Below are positions 55,113-63,767 of a stretch of 64,000 nucleotides of DNA, piece after piece. A program made the position numbers and the translations under genes. Source of the stretch: Desnuesiella massiliensis (GTDB lineage: Bacteria; Bacillota; Clostridia; Clostridiales; Clostridiaceae); the NCBI RefSeq assembly GCF_001403615.1, contig NZ_LN879452.1, positions 62,001-126,000 of the forward strand, given 5' to 3'. Position 1 is the stretch's first letter; every line of letters begins with the position of its first letter. The notes under the pieces were generated by a model. That model had not been told where the DNA came from. It saw nothing but the letters and a program-made list of their open reading frames with translations, and searched no databases.

Positions 55113-55243
55113 GAGGATAGATTTATATATTGAATAATATATAAATTAACTGGTTCAACCAAGGCTTAAAACTATTTAAAGATAGAATAAGTGCGAATTA
55201 TCTAATATGTGTACATTTGTATATGTTTTTAGAACCAGAAGCG
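55009..55243 (+). ncRNA. candidate omega RNA / intron 3' end
   Basis: No ORF of its own, but several hairpins: AATATATG/CATATATT near 55023-55056, TTTATATATT-GAAT-AATATATAAA (55121-55144), TGGTT/AACCA near 55151, and AGATA/TATCT near 55180-55202. In TnpB elements the omega RNA scaffold ends at the right end and its guide is the adjoining host DNA. In IStrons this overlaps the 3' splice region. Assigned by position and structure only. Confidence 0.5.
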
Positions 55244-55714
55244 AAGACTGTATATAAGGACAGTTATTATGTAGGAGGTTATCCACCAGAAAGTGAAGGA
55301 GTATGTACCGATGTTATATGGAGAGCCTTTAAGGGGATAGGAGTAGATATAAAAGCAGCTTTAGATAAGGACATAAAAGCAAATACTTCTCTTTACCCAA
55401 GAGTAAACGGAAAACCTGAGCCTAACATTGATTTTAGAAGAGTACCTAATCAAGATGTGTTTTTTAAAAGATTTGCAGAAAGCTTAAGCGTTGAAATAAA
55501 GTCTGGTGATATAGAAAATCTAAAAGGCTGGCAGCCGGGAGACATTATAACCATACTTTCACCTTATCAGCATGTAGCTATCATATCTGATAAAAGAGAT
55601 GAAAATGGAGTACCTTACATAATTCATAATTTTCCACCTCAGGCTAGAGAAGATAAGCTTTCTGATTATTTGAATACCATAAAAATTAAGGGACATTATA
55701 GGTGGAAATATTAG
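55244..55714 (+). CDS. DUF1287 lipoprotein, 3' exon
   Basis: Begins with 'KTVYKDSYYVGGYPPESEGV' and continues 'CTDVIWRAFKGIG', 'NIDFRRVPNQDVFFKRFA' and 'WQPGDIITI', the conserved body of DUF1287 (E. coli YijF type), likely an NlpC/P60-like fold acting in the envelope. The ORF is open further 5' (a TTG at 55217), but no ribosome-binding site supports translation there, and the residues before KTVYKD do not match the domain. It is therefore read as an exon whose start is the lipoprotein signal at 52709. Confidence 0.78.
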   Translation, partial: KTVYKDSYYVGGYPPESEGVCTDVIWRAFKGIGVDIKAALDKDIKANTSLYPRVNGKPEPNIDFRRVPNQDVFFKRFAESLSVEIKSGDIENLKGWQPGDIITILSPYQHVAIISDKRDENGVPYIIHNFPPQAREDKLSDYLNTIKIKGHYRWKY

Positions 55715-55731
55715 TATGGTATAAATTTCTA

Positions 55732-55760
55732 TTGACAAGAATTTTATAAAGGCTTACACT
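55732..55760 (+). promoter_or_regulatory. promoter of the rib operon
   Basis: TTGACA (55732-55737), 17-base spacer, TACACT (55755-55760), 25 bases before the riboswitch. Confidence 0.7.
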
Positions 55761-55784
55761 AAAGCTGTAAAAGTTAATAATTTT

Positions 55785-55890
55785 ATCTTCAGGGCAGGGT
55801 GTAATTCCCTACCGGCGGTATAGCCCGCGAGCCGTAAGGCAGATTCGGTGAAACTCCGAGGCCGACAGTAAAGTCTGGATGAAAGAAGAT
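55785..55890 (+). promoter_or_regulatory. FMN riboswitch (RFN element)
   Basis: The conserved core is complete: ATCTTCAGGGCAGGG at the 5' side, 'TTCCCTACCGGCGGT', 'AGCCCGCGAGCC', 'TCCGAGGCCGACAGT' and 'AGTCTGGATGAAAGAAGAT' closing P1. It senses FMN and reduces expression of the downstream riboflavin genes. Two hairpins follow before ribD. Confidence 0.96.
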
Positions 55891-55948
55891 GATTACAAGT
55901 TTACATTAATCAAAAAAGATTAAGTATGCTTTTTCATGTTGTAAGAAT

Positions 55949-55983
55949 AGGCTCTGAAACTTTGTTTCAGAGCCTTTGTTTTT
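55949..55983 (+). terminator. riboswitch-associated terminator 1
   Basis: AGGCTCTGAAAC / GTTTCAGAGCCT stem, then TTTGTTTTT. Probably the FMN-controlled terminator. Confidence 0.8.
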
Positions 55984-56071
55984 ATAAATGGTTTCTATGT
56001 ATATTATATAGAGATTTGCATGCGAATATTTTAAAAATGTAGGCTTAAGTGATAATCTAAGATGATTTTTT

Positions 56072-56104
56072 GCCCTGAGTTTTTACTCAGGGCTTATTTT
56101 TTTA
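56072..56104 (+). terminator. second hairpin in the rib leader
   Basis: GCCCTGAG / CTCAGGGC stem followed by TTATTTTTTT, only 16 bases before ribD. A second terminator, so the leader may have two points of attenuation. Confidence 0.7.
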
Positions 56105-56119
56105 TAAAGGGTGATGCAG

Positions 56120-57217
56120 ATGGATGGAAAATATATGAGAAGAGCATTAGAACTGGCACAGCTAGGAGAAGGAAGGGTTAATCCTAATCCTTTGGTAGGA
56201 GCCGTCATAGTAAAGGAGGGAAGGATTATAGGAGAAGGGTATCATGAGTTTTTTGGAGGACCTCATGCGGAGATAAATGCTTTTAAAAGCTCTAAAGAGT
56301 CAGTAGAGGGCGCCACTATGTATGTAACCCTTGAGCCTTGTTCTCATTATGGAAAAACTCCTCCTTGTGCAAAAGCCATCATAGAAAAAAAGATTAAAAA
56401 AGTAGTGATAGGTACCTTAGACCCTAATCCACAGGTATCAGGCAGAGGAGAGCAGCTATTGAAATCACATGGTATTGAGGTGGTAAAGGGAGTGCTAGAG
56501 AAAGAGTGCATTGAGATAAATGAAATTTTTATGAAATATATAAGCAGCAAAAAGCCCTTTGTTATTATGAAGACCGCTATGACCTTAGATGGAAAGATAT
56601 GCACCTTTACTGGGGACTCTAAGTGGATAACTAATGAAGCTTCAAGAAATTATGTGCATAAAATCAGAAATAGGGTTTCAGCCATTATGGTAGGAATTAA
56701 TACAGTTCTAAAGGATGACCCATTATTGACCTGTAGACTTGAAAATGGAGTAAATCCCACAAGGGTAATAATAGACAGCAGCTGTAAAATACCTATGGAA
56801 GCAAGAATTTTAAGCATAGCTGATGATGCTGGCACAATTATGGCTACCACTTCTAGGGCTTCTAAAAGCAAGATTAAAGCTTTAGAGGAGAGAGGCATTA
56901 GAGTTATAGAGACCCCCGAAAAACAGGGTAAGGTGGACTTGAGCTTTCTCATTAGTGAATTAGGGAAAAGTAATATAGACAGCATCCTTTTAGAAGGTGG
57001 AAGTACCTTAAATTATTCAGCTCTAGAAGCAGGTATAGTAGATAAGGTTCAGTTTTTTATAGCCCCTAAAATAATTGGGGGAGAAAACGCAAAAACTCCT
57101 GTAGGTGGCAGAGGTAAGGAGTATATGAAAGATAGTATTGATGTTTTTGATACAGCAGTAAAAAACTTTCAAGGGGATATATTAATAGAAGGATATGTAA
57201 GAAAAAAGGAGAGATAA
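56120..57217 (+). CDS. ribD: bifunctional pyrimidine deaminase/reductase
   Basis: Second and third steps of riboflavin synthesis. 365 residues: N-terminal deaminase (zinc motif 'HAEINAF' and 'PCSHYGKTPPCAKAI'), C-terminal RibD reductase (about 147-360, 'KTAMTLDGKI', 'LLEGGSTLNYSAL'). ATG 56120 chosen over 56111 and 56114 by spacing from AAAGGG. First of four rib genes. Confidence 0.95.
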   Translation: MDGKYMRRALELAQLGEGRVNPNPLVGAVIVKEGRIIGEGYHEFFGGPHAEINAFKSSKESVEGATMYVTLEPCSHYGKTPPCAKAIIEKKIKKVVIGTLDPNPQVSGRGEQLLKSHGIEVVKGVLEKECIEINEIFMKYISSKKPFVIMKTAMTLDGKICTFTGDSKWITNEASRNYVHKIRNRVSAIMVGINTVLKDDPLLTCRLENGVNPTRVIIDSSCKIPMEARILSIADDAGTIMATTSRASKSKIKALEERGIRVIETPEKQGKVDLSFLISELGKSNIDSILLEGGSTLNYSALEAGIVDKVQFFIAPKIIGGENAKTPVGGRGKEYMKDSIDVFDTAVKNFQGDILIEGYVRKKER

Positions 57218-57218
57218 A

Positions 57219-57869
57219 TTGTTTACTGGGCTTATTGAAGAGATAGGAAAGATAGAAGCCATAGCAAAAGGTGAGAGGTCTGCAAGACTAACCATTAAAG
57301 CAGAAAAAATTATTGAGGACCTTAATATAGGAGATAGTATAAGTACCAATGGGGTTTGCTTAACGGTAACTAGTTTCAGTAGGAATACTTTTACTGTAGA
57401 TGTGATGGCAGAAACTATGAGAAGAAGTAATTTAGGAGATCTATGTACTGGAGAGGAAGTAAACCTTGAAAGAGCCATGAAGGCGGAGGGAAGATTCGGT
57501 GGACATATAGTCAGTGGACATATAGACGGCATAGGAAAAATAATTTCCCTTGAAAAGGAAGATAATGCTACTTGTATTTCAATTTCTACCCAAAGCAACC
57601 TATTAAAATACATAGTAGAAAAAGGTTCAATCACTATAGATGGAATAAGCTTGACAGTGACTTATGTGAATGATCAAAGGTTTACTGTGTGTATAATTCC
57701 TCATACAGCAAAGGAAACTACGCTGCTAAATAAAAACATAGGAGATATGGTAAATCTAGAGTGCGATATCATAGGAAAGTATGTGGAGAAGTTATTAAAC
57801 TTTAAAACCTTAGAGGATAAAGCTAGCAATATAACTGCGGACTTTTTAAAGAGTAATGGTTTTATGTAA
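57219..57869 (+). CDS. ribE: riboflavin synthase alpha chain
   Basis: Dismutates two lumazines into riboflavin. 216 residues with the expected duplicated lumazine-binding barrel: 'FTGLIEEIGKI' at the N-terminus and 'GHIVSGHIDGIGKI' starting the second half. TTG start one base after the ribD stop, GGAGAG upstream in ribD. Confidence 0.94.
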   Translation: MFTGLIEEIGKIEAIAKGERSARLTIKAEKIIEDLNIGDSISTNGVCLTVTSFSRNTFTVDVMAETMRRSNLGDLCTGEEVNLERAMKAEGRFGGHIVSGHIDGIGKIISLEKEDNATCISISTQSNLLKYIVEKGSITIDGISLTVTYVNDQRFTVCIIPHTAKETTLLNKNIGDMVNLECDIIGKYVEKLLNFKTLEDKASNITADFLKSNGFM

Positions 57870-57891
57870 ATAATTATAAGGAGGTATCAAT

Positions 57892-59097
57892 ATGTATAAA
57901 TTCAACACCATAGAAGAAGCTTTAGAGGATATAAAACAAGGAAAAATGCTCATAGTTATAGATGATGAGCAAAGAGAAAATGAAGGAGACCTGATTATAG
58001 CCGCAGAAAAGGCTACTCCAGAAGCCATAAATTTTATGGCTAAGTATGGAAGAGGCTTAATCTGTATGCCTATGGAAGAGCAGCGATTAAAGAAATTAAA
58101 CATAAATCCTATGGTAGAAAAAAACACAGATTTCCATGAAACTGCTTTTACCGTATCCATTGATGCCATGGAAACTACTACAGGTATATCTGCTTATGAA
58201 AGATCCTTTACAATTCAAAAAGCTATAAATATTAATAGCATAGCAGAGGATTTTAGAAGACCTGGACATGTCTTCCCCTTAATGGCTAGAAAGGGTGGGG
58301 TTTTAAAGAGAGCAGGACATACAGAGGCTGCAGTAGATTTAGCAAAGTTAGCTGGACTATATGCTGCAGGAGTTATATGCGAAATAATGAATGAAGATGG
58401 AACCATGGCTAGGACTCCTGAATTGATGGAATTTGCTAAGAGTCACAATCTTAAAATTGTAACTATTGCGGATTTGATAGCTTATAGAAGACATAATGAA
58501 AAGCTTATAGAACGAGTGGTGGTTTCAAAGATGCCTACAAGATATGGGGACTTTGATATATATGGATATATAAATAAACTAAATGGAGAACATCATGTAG
58601 CCTTAGTAAAAGGCGAGGTAAATGATGGTGAGCCTGTACTGGTAAGGGTACACTCTGAATGCTTAACTGGTGATGCTTTAGGATCAAAAAGATGCGACTG
58701 CGGAGAACAGTATGCCGTAGCTGTCAAAAAGATTCAGGAGGAAGGAAGAGGTATTCTTCTTTATATGAGGCAAGAAGGAAGAGGAATAGGTCTTATAAAT
58801 AAACTTAAAGCTTATGCTCTCCAGGATACAGGTCTTGATACCGTAGAAGCTAATTTAGCTTTAGGCTTTCCAGAGGATATGAGAGATTATGGAATAGGAG
58901 CTCAAATTCTTGAGGACCTAGGGGTGAAAAAGTTAAGGCTTATGACTAACAACCCAAGAAAGCTTTCTGGACTTTCAGGCTATGGCATGGAAGTAGTGGA
59001 GAGAGTGCCAATTCAGATGAATCACAATGAAAAAAATGAATTTTATTTAAAAACAAAACAAAGAAAATTAGGTCATTTATTAGAATGGGAGGAATAA
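57892..59097 (+). CDS. ribBA: bifunctional DHBP synthase / GTP cyclohydrolase II
   Basis: Feeds both branches of riboflavin synthesis. 401 residues: RibB domain (about 1-200, 'DDEQRENEGDLIIAAE' and 'HTEAAVDLAKLA'), RibA domain (about 205-400) with zinc site 'GSKRCDCGEQ' and 'YMRQEGRGIGL'. GGAGG before the ATG. Confidence 0.95.
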   Translation: MYKFNTIEEALEDIKQGKMLIVIDDEQRENEGDLIIAAEKATPEAINFMAKYGRGLICMPMEEQRLKKLNINPMVEKNTDFHETAFTVSIDAMETTTGISAYERSFTIQKAININSIAEDFRRPGHVFPLMARKGGVLKRAGHTEAAVDLAKLAGLYAAGVICEIMNEDGTMARTPELMEFAKSHNLKIVTIADLIAYRRHNEKLIERVVVSKMPTRYGDFDIYGYINKLNGEHHVALVKGEVNDGEPVLVRVHSECLTGDALGSKRCDCGEQYAVAVKKIQEEGRGILLYMRQEGRGIGLINKLKAYALQDTGLDTVEANLALGFPEDMRDYGIGAQILEDLGVKKLRLMTNNPRKLSGLSGYGMEVVERVPIQMNHNEKNEFYLKTKQRKLGHLLEWEE

Positions 59098-59101
59098 AAA
59101 A

Positions 59102-59566
59102 ATGAGAGTATTTGAAGGAAATTTAGTATCAGAAGGATTAAAGTTTGGAATAGTAGTGGGTAGGTTTAATGAGTTTATTGGCTCAAAATTACTAGGAGGA
59201 GCCATTGACGGATTAAAGCGTCATGGAGCAAAGGAGGAGGAAATAGAAGTAGCTTGGGTGCCAGGTGCCTTTGAAATACCACTAGTAGCAAATAAGATGG
59301 CTAAAAGCAATAAGTATGATGCGGTTATCTGTCTAGGTGCAGTCATTAAAGGTTCCACACCACATTTTGACTATGTATGTGCAGAGGTATCTAAGGGGGT
59401 CGCCAGTGTGTCCTTAGCTTCAGAAATACCAGTAATCTTTGGAGTGCTAACTACGGATAACATAGAGCAAGCCATAGAAAGAGCGGGCACTAAGTCTGGT
59501 AATAAAGGCTATGATGCTGCTGTGACTGCAATAGAAATGGCTAATCTTTTAAAAGGCTTAGAGTAA
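59102..59566 (+). CDS. ribH: 6,7-dimethyl-8-ribityllumazine synthase
   Basis: Penultimate step. 154 residues with 'VVGRFNEFIGSKLLGGAIDG' , 'WVPGAFEIPLV' and 'VIKGSTPHFDYV' (catalytic His). 4 bases after ribBA; last gene of the rib operon. Confidence 0.95.
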   Translation: MRVFEGNLVSEGLKFGIVVGRFNEFIGSKLLGGAIDGLKRHGAKEEEIEVAWVPGAFEIPLVANKMAKSNKYDAVICLGAVIKGSTPHFDYVCAEVSKGVASVSLASEIPVIFGVLTTDNIEQAIERAGTKSGNKGYDAAVTAIEMANLLKGLE

Positions 59567-59601
59567 AAAATAAGGGAGTAAGTAAAAGAAAGACTATGCC
59601 G

Positions 59602-59661
59602 CGAAGAAGTGTAACTAGCTTACGTTTTACGTAGCAGAAGCCTTGACTCTTAACTACTTCG
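59602..59661 (+). other. structured intergenic segment after ribH
   Basis: CGAAGAAGT and ACTACTTCG pair with one mismatch around an inner TACGTTTTACGTA hairpin. More GC-rich than its surroundings; purpose unknown. Confidence 0.45.
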
Positions 59662-59679
59662 ATGCAATTTTTGTATAAA

Positions 59680-59730
59680 GGGAACATCCATAGATTTTGA
59701 TAAAACAAAATCTATGGATGTTCCCTGTTT
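59680..59730 (+). terminator. terminator of the rib operon
   Basis: GGGAACATCCATAGATTTTG pairs with its complement across a 5-8 base loop, then TGTTTC. Confidence 0.88.
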
Positions 59731-59835
59731 CATTAATTAATAACATATATTAACAAATTGGTGTACATATGGTATTATGTATTAAATACACCAATGTTAT
59801 TTCTTGATCAAAAATAATATGGAGGATGCCATAAA

Positions 59836-60435
59836 ATGAAAAGGGCTATATTTATAACGATAATCGTTTTAATTACTATTGCAATTTTTAGTTTCCTAGG
59901 ATATAAGCTTCAAAAAAACTTGGTTAAGAATGTGCCTAAAAATATACTAATCCCTAATTTGAGGAAAAGCAAAAGTGAAGTATTTAAAAGCTTAAAGCTA
60001 GAAGAAGGTAGAAATATAGAACAAAATAAGCAGTCCCCAGCTATGTATGATTACAAGAAAAAACAAAAGTTTGGAAGTGAATATTTTACACAATCGCTTC
60101 TTTTTGATATTAATAATAATACTTTATATGGACTTCTATACCTCAATCGATATAGCCAAAACTCTGAGGAAGGATATAAGGAAGTTATGAGACTAAATAA
60201 AGAATTAAATAAACAATTTGGTGAACCAACAACCTATTCATCTGCTGGTAATCGAATCGAGAAAATGCCAAATTATAATGATTTAGTGAAGAGTAAGAAT
60301 GCTCTACATTATTTAGAAACCTGGAAAGTAAATGATGAAGTTATGGTCCAATTAGATATGAACTATGATACTAACAATGGTATAGTTGTAGATGTTGTAT
60401 ATAAATTAATTCCACCAATCTTAAAAAATAATTAA
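59836..60435 (+). CDS. membrane-anchored protein of unknown function
   Basis: 199 residues; one N-terminal transmembrane helix (about 4-23) and a soluble extracytoplasmic domain. No motif recognised. GGAGG is 11 bases before the ATG. Stands alone, followed by 60436-60551 AT-rich DNA with no feature seen. Confidence 0.65.
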   Translation: MKRAIFITIIVLITIAIFSFLGYKLQKNLVKNVPKNILIPNLRKSKSEVFKSLKLEEGRNIEQNKQSPAMYDYKKKQKFGSEYFTQSLLFDINNNTLYGLLYLNRYSQNSEEGYKEVMRLNKELNKQFGEPTTYSSAGNRIEKMPNYNDLVKSKNALHYLETWKVNDEVMVQLDMNYDTNNGIVVDVVYKLIPPILKNN

Positions 60436-60551
60436 TAGTATTTCTAATACTTATGGATTTTAGATATATCTATCAACAGTATGAAGTAAAATAATTGATC
60501 ATATTGTGGATAAAACTAAAATATTATAAAAAACTGTGGATAATTAATTAT

Positions 60552-60594
60552 AAAAAAGGCGTAATGATTAAATAACCTCATTGCGCCTTTTTAT
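60552..60594. terminator. bidirectional terminator
   Basis: AAAAGGCGTAATG / CATTGCGCCTTTT stem with A- and T-runs between convergent genes. Confidence 0.88.
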
Positions 60595-60605
60595 GAGTTT
60601 GTAAA

Positions 60606-61640
60606 TTATTTTACTAGAGTTATAGCGCCCTTATTATCAGCAGATATTTTTTCAGCTTCAGCTATTTCTATAGTAGCTTTGTTGCTTTCAGGGGTATTAA
60701 CTGTTACTGGAGTATTATTTAGTATAGAGTTTATGAAGTACTTAATTTCTCTATAGTAACCATCTTCCTTTGGAAGCTCTGGCTCAAATTTTGCTCCATC
60801 ATGAGGGTAGTCTATAGTCTTTCCACCCTTAAATATTATGCAGCCTTTTTCAAAATTTACTCTGTAAGTCATTTCAAAACCGAACTCTCCGTTAATGGTC
60901 CAGTCATCTTGAGTATTGATTACTTTTCCGTCTGGGTAAATATAATTTGTAGAAACTGCATCATAGCCGCTGCCAGGTATCACACTTTTACCTATAGTAG
61001 AGACTGCCTCAGGTTTTCCAAAAAGCCAGTTGATCATATCTACATCGTGAATGTGTTGGTCAAAAAGAGCTCCTCCTGCTTTTTCGTCTTTTAATAACCA
61101 GTTTTCATAAGACCATTTTGGAGTAGAACCTCCTCTAAAGAAGTATCCACTTACTACATTACCATATCTTTTAGAATCTACGGTTTCCTTTAAGTACTCA
61201 TAGCCAGGCCAGAATCTTAAACAGTGTCCCATCATTAATAATCTATTGTTTTTGTTAGAAGCATCAATCATGTTTTGACAATGCTCTGAGGTCAAAGCCA
61301 TAGGCTTTTCACAAAGCACATGTAAGCCTTTATTTAGAGCTTTTACTGCCACCTCTGCATGGATATAAGTAGGAAGTGGAGTATCGATGTAATCTAAATC
61401 TTCCTTTTCTAGCATTTCATCTATATCTGTATAAAGATTGTATTTAGAGAAATCGTATTTATTATTTCCTACATCTAGATTACCTTTTATAAATTTTCCT
61501 TCAAATTTGTCGGGGTCAATATCACAGATAGCAACTAGCTTAACAGGAAAACCTTCTTGCTCTAACCTGATGTAATTATCAAGATGTCCCCTTCCCATAA
61601 AACCAATACCTATTAAACCAACCTTTAAAATTTTGTCCAT
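60606..61640 (-). CDS. Gfo/Idh/MocA-family oxidoreductase
   Basis: NAD(P)-dependent sugar or inositol dehydrogenase. 344 residues; Rossmann 'GLIGIGFMGRGHLDNY' (about 8-23), catalytic-Lys motif 'CEKPMAL', and 'GGALFDQHIHDVDMINWLFG' with the conserved D-x3-H-type site. Substrate unknown. It is downstream of a sugar-phosphate isomerase-like gene (27-base gap) in one operon. Confidence 0.9.
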   Translation of the reverse strand: MDKILKVGLIGIGFMGRGHLDNYIRLEQEGFPVKLVAICDIDPDKFEGKFIKGNLDVGNNKYDFSKYNLYTDIDEMLEKEDLDYIDTPLPTYIHAEVAVKALNKGLHVLCEKPMALTSEHCQNMIDASNKNNRLLMMGHCLRFWPGYEYLKETVDSKRYGNVVSGYFFRGGSTPKWSYENWLLKDEKAGGALFDQHIHDVDMINWLFGKPEAVSTIGKSVIPGSGYDAVSTNYIYPDGKVINTQDDWTINGEFGFEMTYRVNFEKGCIIFKGGKTIDYPHDGAKFEPELPKEDGYYREIKYFINSILNNTPVTVNTPESNKATIEIAEAEKISADNKGAITLVK

Positions 61641-61667
61641 CTTAAGACTTCCTTTCTTAAATATTAT

Positions 61668-62498
61668 TTATAAATTCATTATTATATCTTCTAGTAATTT
61701 TTTAGACTCTAATACGGTTCTTGAGTGATTTTCATCCTCAAATATTTCGTTTTCAATAGTTAAGGCATTATCATAGCCTATGTTCTTTAACTCAGCTAGC
61801 AGCGCAGGGAAATTTACACTTCCATGGCCTATGGGCTTCTCTTGTCCTAGGAATCTACCGTTAGTTGGGTATTCGCCATCTTTAGCGTGTACCCCTCGTA
61901 TATATTTTCCAAATATCTTAACTGAATCCACAGGATTAGCTTTTCCATAAAGAAGTAAGTTTGCTGGGTCAAGATTTATTCCTACATTATCAAGACCGAT
62001 GTCCTCTATAGCTCTTAATAAGGTTATAGGAGTTTCTTGTCCAGTTTCGAATAAGAAGTACTGATCTTGGCTCTTTAATTTCTGACATATATATTTAAGA
62101 GAGCTTATAACTCCAGCATAGTTAGGATCATAAGGATTTTCAGGAATAAAGCCTGCATGAGTTATTACATCCTTAACATTTATTTTTTTTGCAAAGTCTG
62201 CACCTTCTAATATTCTTTCGGTTCTTGCAAATCTATAGGTTTCTGGAACTATGCCAAGAGTAAGTTGTCCCTCGTAGAAATTCCAAACAGCAGGCTGCTG
62301 CCAACCAGCCCATAGAGCTGTTATTTCTATGCCATATTCCTTAGAAGCTTCTACTACTTTTTCAGCATTTTCATCGGTAAACATGGTATGATCCCAGCAA
62401 ATCAATTGGCAGGTTTCAAAACCATTATGTTTTAGCTTTTTAAATTCTTCTTTTATATCTACACCTTGTTTAAATATAACGATTACACCAAGTTTCAT
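61668..62498 (-). CDS. sugar phosphate isomerase/epimerase-like TIM barrel
   Basis: 276 residues, AP_endonuc_2/xylose-isomerase-like barrel. Probable metal ligands in 'FLFETGQE', 'GINLDPANLLLYG', 'GVHAKDGEYP' and 'LTIENE'. Such enzymes act with Gfo/Idh dehydrogenases in inositol or keto-sugar breakdown (IolE/IolI type). First gene of the leftward pair and divergent from an AraC regulator. Confidence 0.85.
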   Translation of the reverse strand: MKLGVIVIFKQGVDIKEEFKKLKHNGFETCQLICWDHTMFTDENAEKVVEASKEYGIEITALWAGWQQPAVWNFYEGQLTLGIVPETYRFARTERILEGADFAKKINVKDVITHAGFIPENPYDPNYAGVISSLKYICQKLKSQDQYFLFETGQETPITLLRAIEDIGLDNVGINLDPANLLLYGKANPVDSVKIFGKYIRGVHAKDGEYPTNGRFLGQEKPIGHGSVNFPALLAELKNIGYDNALTIENEIFEDENHSRTVLESKKLLEDIIMNL

Positions 62499-62687
62499 AA
62501 AAGAATACCTCCTTTTTAAAAATAGATTTTACATAGAGAAAGGGTTTAGTTATAAGAAATTTTAATAGAGTTTTCTAAATCTTTAATTTTATTTTATAAT
62601 GTAAAGTAGAGAATATATTTAGAGCTAAGGTCAAAATATTTGCACTTTTGGACATATTTATTTTTTATATATAAATAGGAGGGTAAA

Positions 62688-63572
62688 ATGTATTATAAAA
62701 CTCCAATCACAAGAGTTATAGACATTGATAAAATAGTTACTATTCACTATTATGAGCTAGCCAGTAATTATGTGTATAAAGGAGAAAAGCATGATTTTTG
62801 GGAGATCCTATATGTAGACAAGGGTGAAGTTGAAATAATGGCTGATATGAATGGATATAAGCTTCAGCAAGGAGATGTAGTATTCCACAAGCCTAACGAG
62901 TTTCACAGTGTATGGGCTAATGGATTTATTGCTCCTAATATAGTTATAGTAAGCTTTGAATGCAATTCTGAAGCTATGAAATTTTTTGAAGGTAAAATAT
63001 TGAAATTAGGCACCTACGGCAGAAATCTTATGGCAGAAATAATAAAGGAAGGTAAAGATGCTTTTCTTAATATGATGGATCCAATGCATGTTAAATTAGA
63101 AAAAAATGTGCAAAGTAATTTTGGAGCAGAGCAAATGGTAGAGCTATACCTAGAGATGCTTTTAATAGGCCTTATAAGGGAAAAAGGGGAAATATCTAAT
63201 AATGAGAGACTTTCCACTGCTACCAAGGATAGAATAGAAGAAGATATTGTTAATGACATAATAGAATATATGAAGGACAATTTAAAGGAAAATTACAGCT
63301 TTGAAGATATTTGCTATAAATTTTCAATAGGCAGAACAATGCTAAAGACTATCTTTAAGAAAAAAATAGGCATGGGAGTTATAGCGTATTTTAGAATGCT
63401 AAAAATGGAGGAAGCCAAAAGATTTATAAGAGAAGGAAAGTATAATTTTACTGAGATATCAAATATTCTTGGTTATGAGTCAGTACATTACTTTTCTAGA
63501 GTATTTAAAAAATATACAAATATGTCTCCTACTGAGTATTCTAGTTCTGTTAAATCTAGAGGTTTAATCTAA
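62688..63572 (+). CDS. AraC-family regulator with cupin sensor
   Basis: 294 residues. N-terminal cupin (about 15-100, 'YKLQQGDVVFHKPNEFHSVW'), a linker, and a C-terminal AraC double helix-turn-helix (about 190-290, 'YNFTEISNILGYESVHYFSR'). Divergent from the isomerase/dehydrogenase pair, so it probably activates that pair in response to its sugar. AGGAGGG precedes the ATG. Confidence 0.9.
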   Translation: MYYKTPITRVIDIDKIVTIHYYELASNYVYKGEKHDFWEILYVDKGEVEIMADMNGYKLQQGDVVFHKPNEFHSVWANGFIAPNIVIVSFECNSEAMKFFEGKILKLGTYGRNLMAEIIKEGKDAFLNMMDPMHVKLEKNVQSNFGAEQMVELYLEMLLIGLIREKGEISNNERLSTATKDRIEEDIVNDIIEYMKDNLKENYSFEDICYKFSIGRTMLKTIFKKKIGMGVIAYFRMLKMEEAKRFIREGKYNFTEISNILGYESVHYFSRVFKKYTNMSPTEYSSSVKSRGLI

Positions 63573-63767
63573 CAAGTATTATTCTTAATTTATTTCAATT
63601 TTTTGATTTTTCTATATATTTAATTTTATATAAATGTTATAATAAATTTAACATAAAAATACAAAAATCTAATAAATATGACTTAAAGTAAATTAATTCA
63701 ACATCATAAAGGGATAAATATATTGAAAATTTAAGAACACCTTGGTTATATGGAGGGGTATGGAGTT

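Larger units (their letters stand above)
52958..55243 (+). mobile_element. IStron-like element: group I intron plus tnpB
   Basis: The interval contains a group I intron core (53030-53400), a TnpB gene (53620-55008) and a structured 3' end, and it splits one gene in frame. This matches IStrons described from Clostridium difficile and C. botulinum, in which splicing of the element RNA restores the host message. No tnpA transposase gene is present, so mobilisation would need help in trans. Ends are inferred from the in-frame join of the flanking exons and the U/G splice rule; they could shift by up to about 15 bases. Everything from 52964 to 53619 and 55009 to 55243 is part of this element. Confidence 0.82.

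Noticed and set aside
55217..55714. The 3' DUF1287 segment as an independent gene starting at TTG 55217
   Set aside because: No ribosome-binding site, no signal peptide, and the residues before KTVYKD do not fit the domain; the exon reading is better supported.
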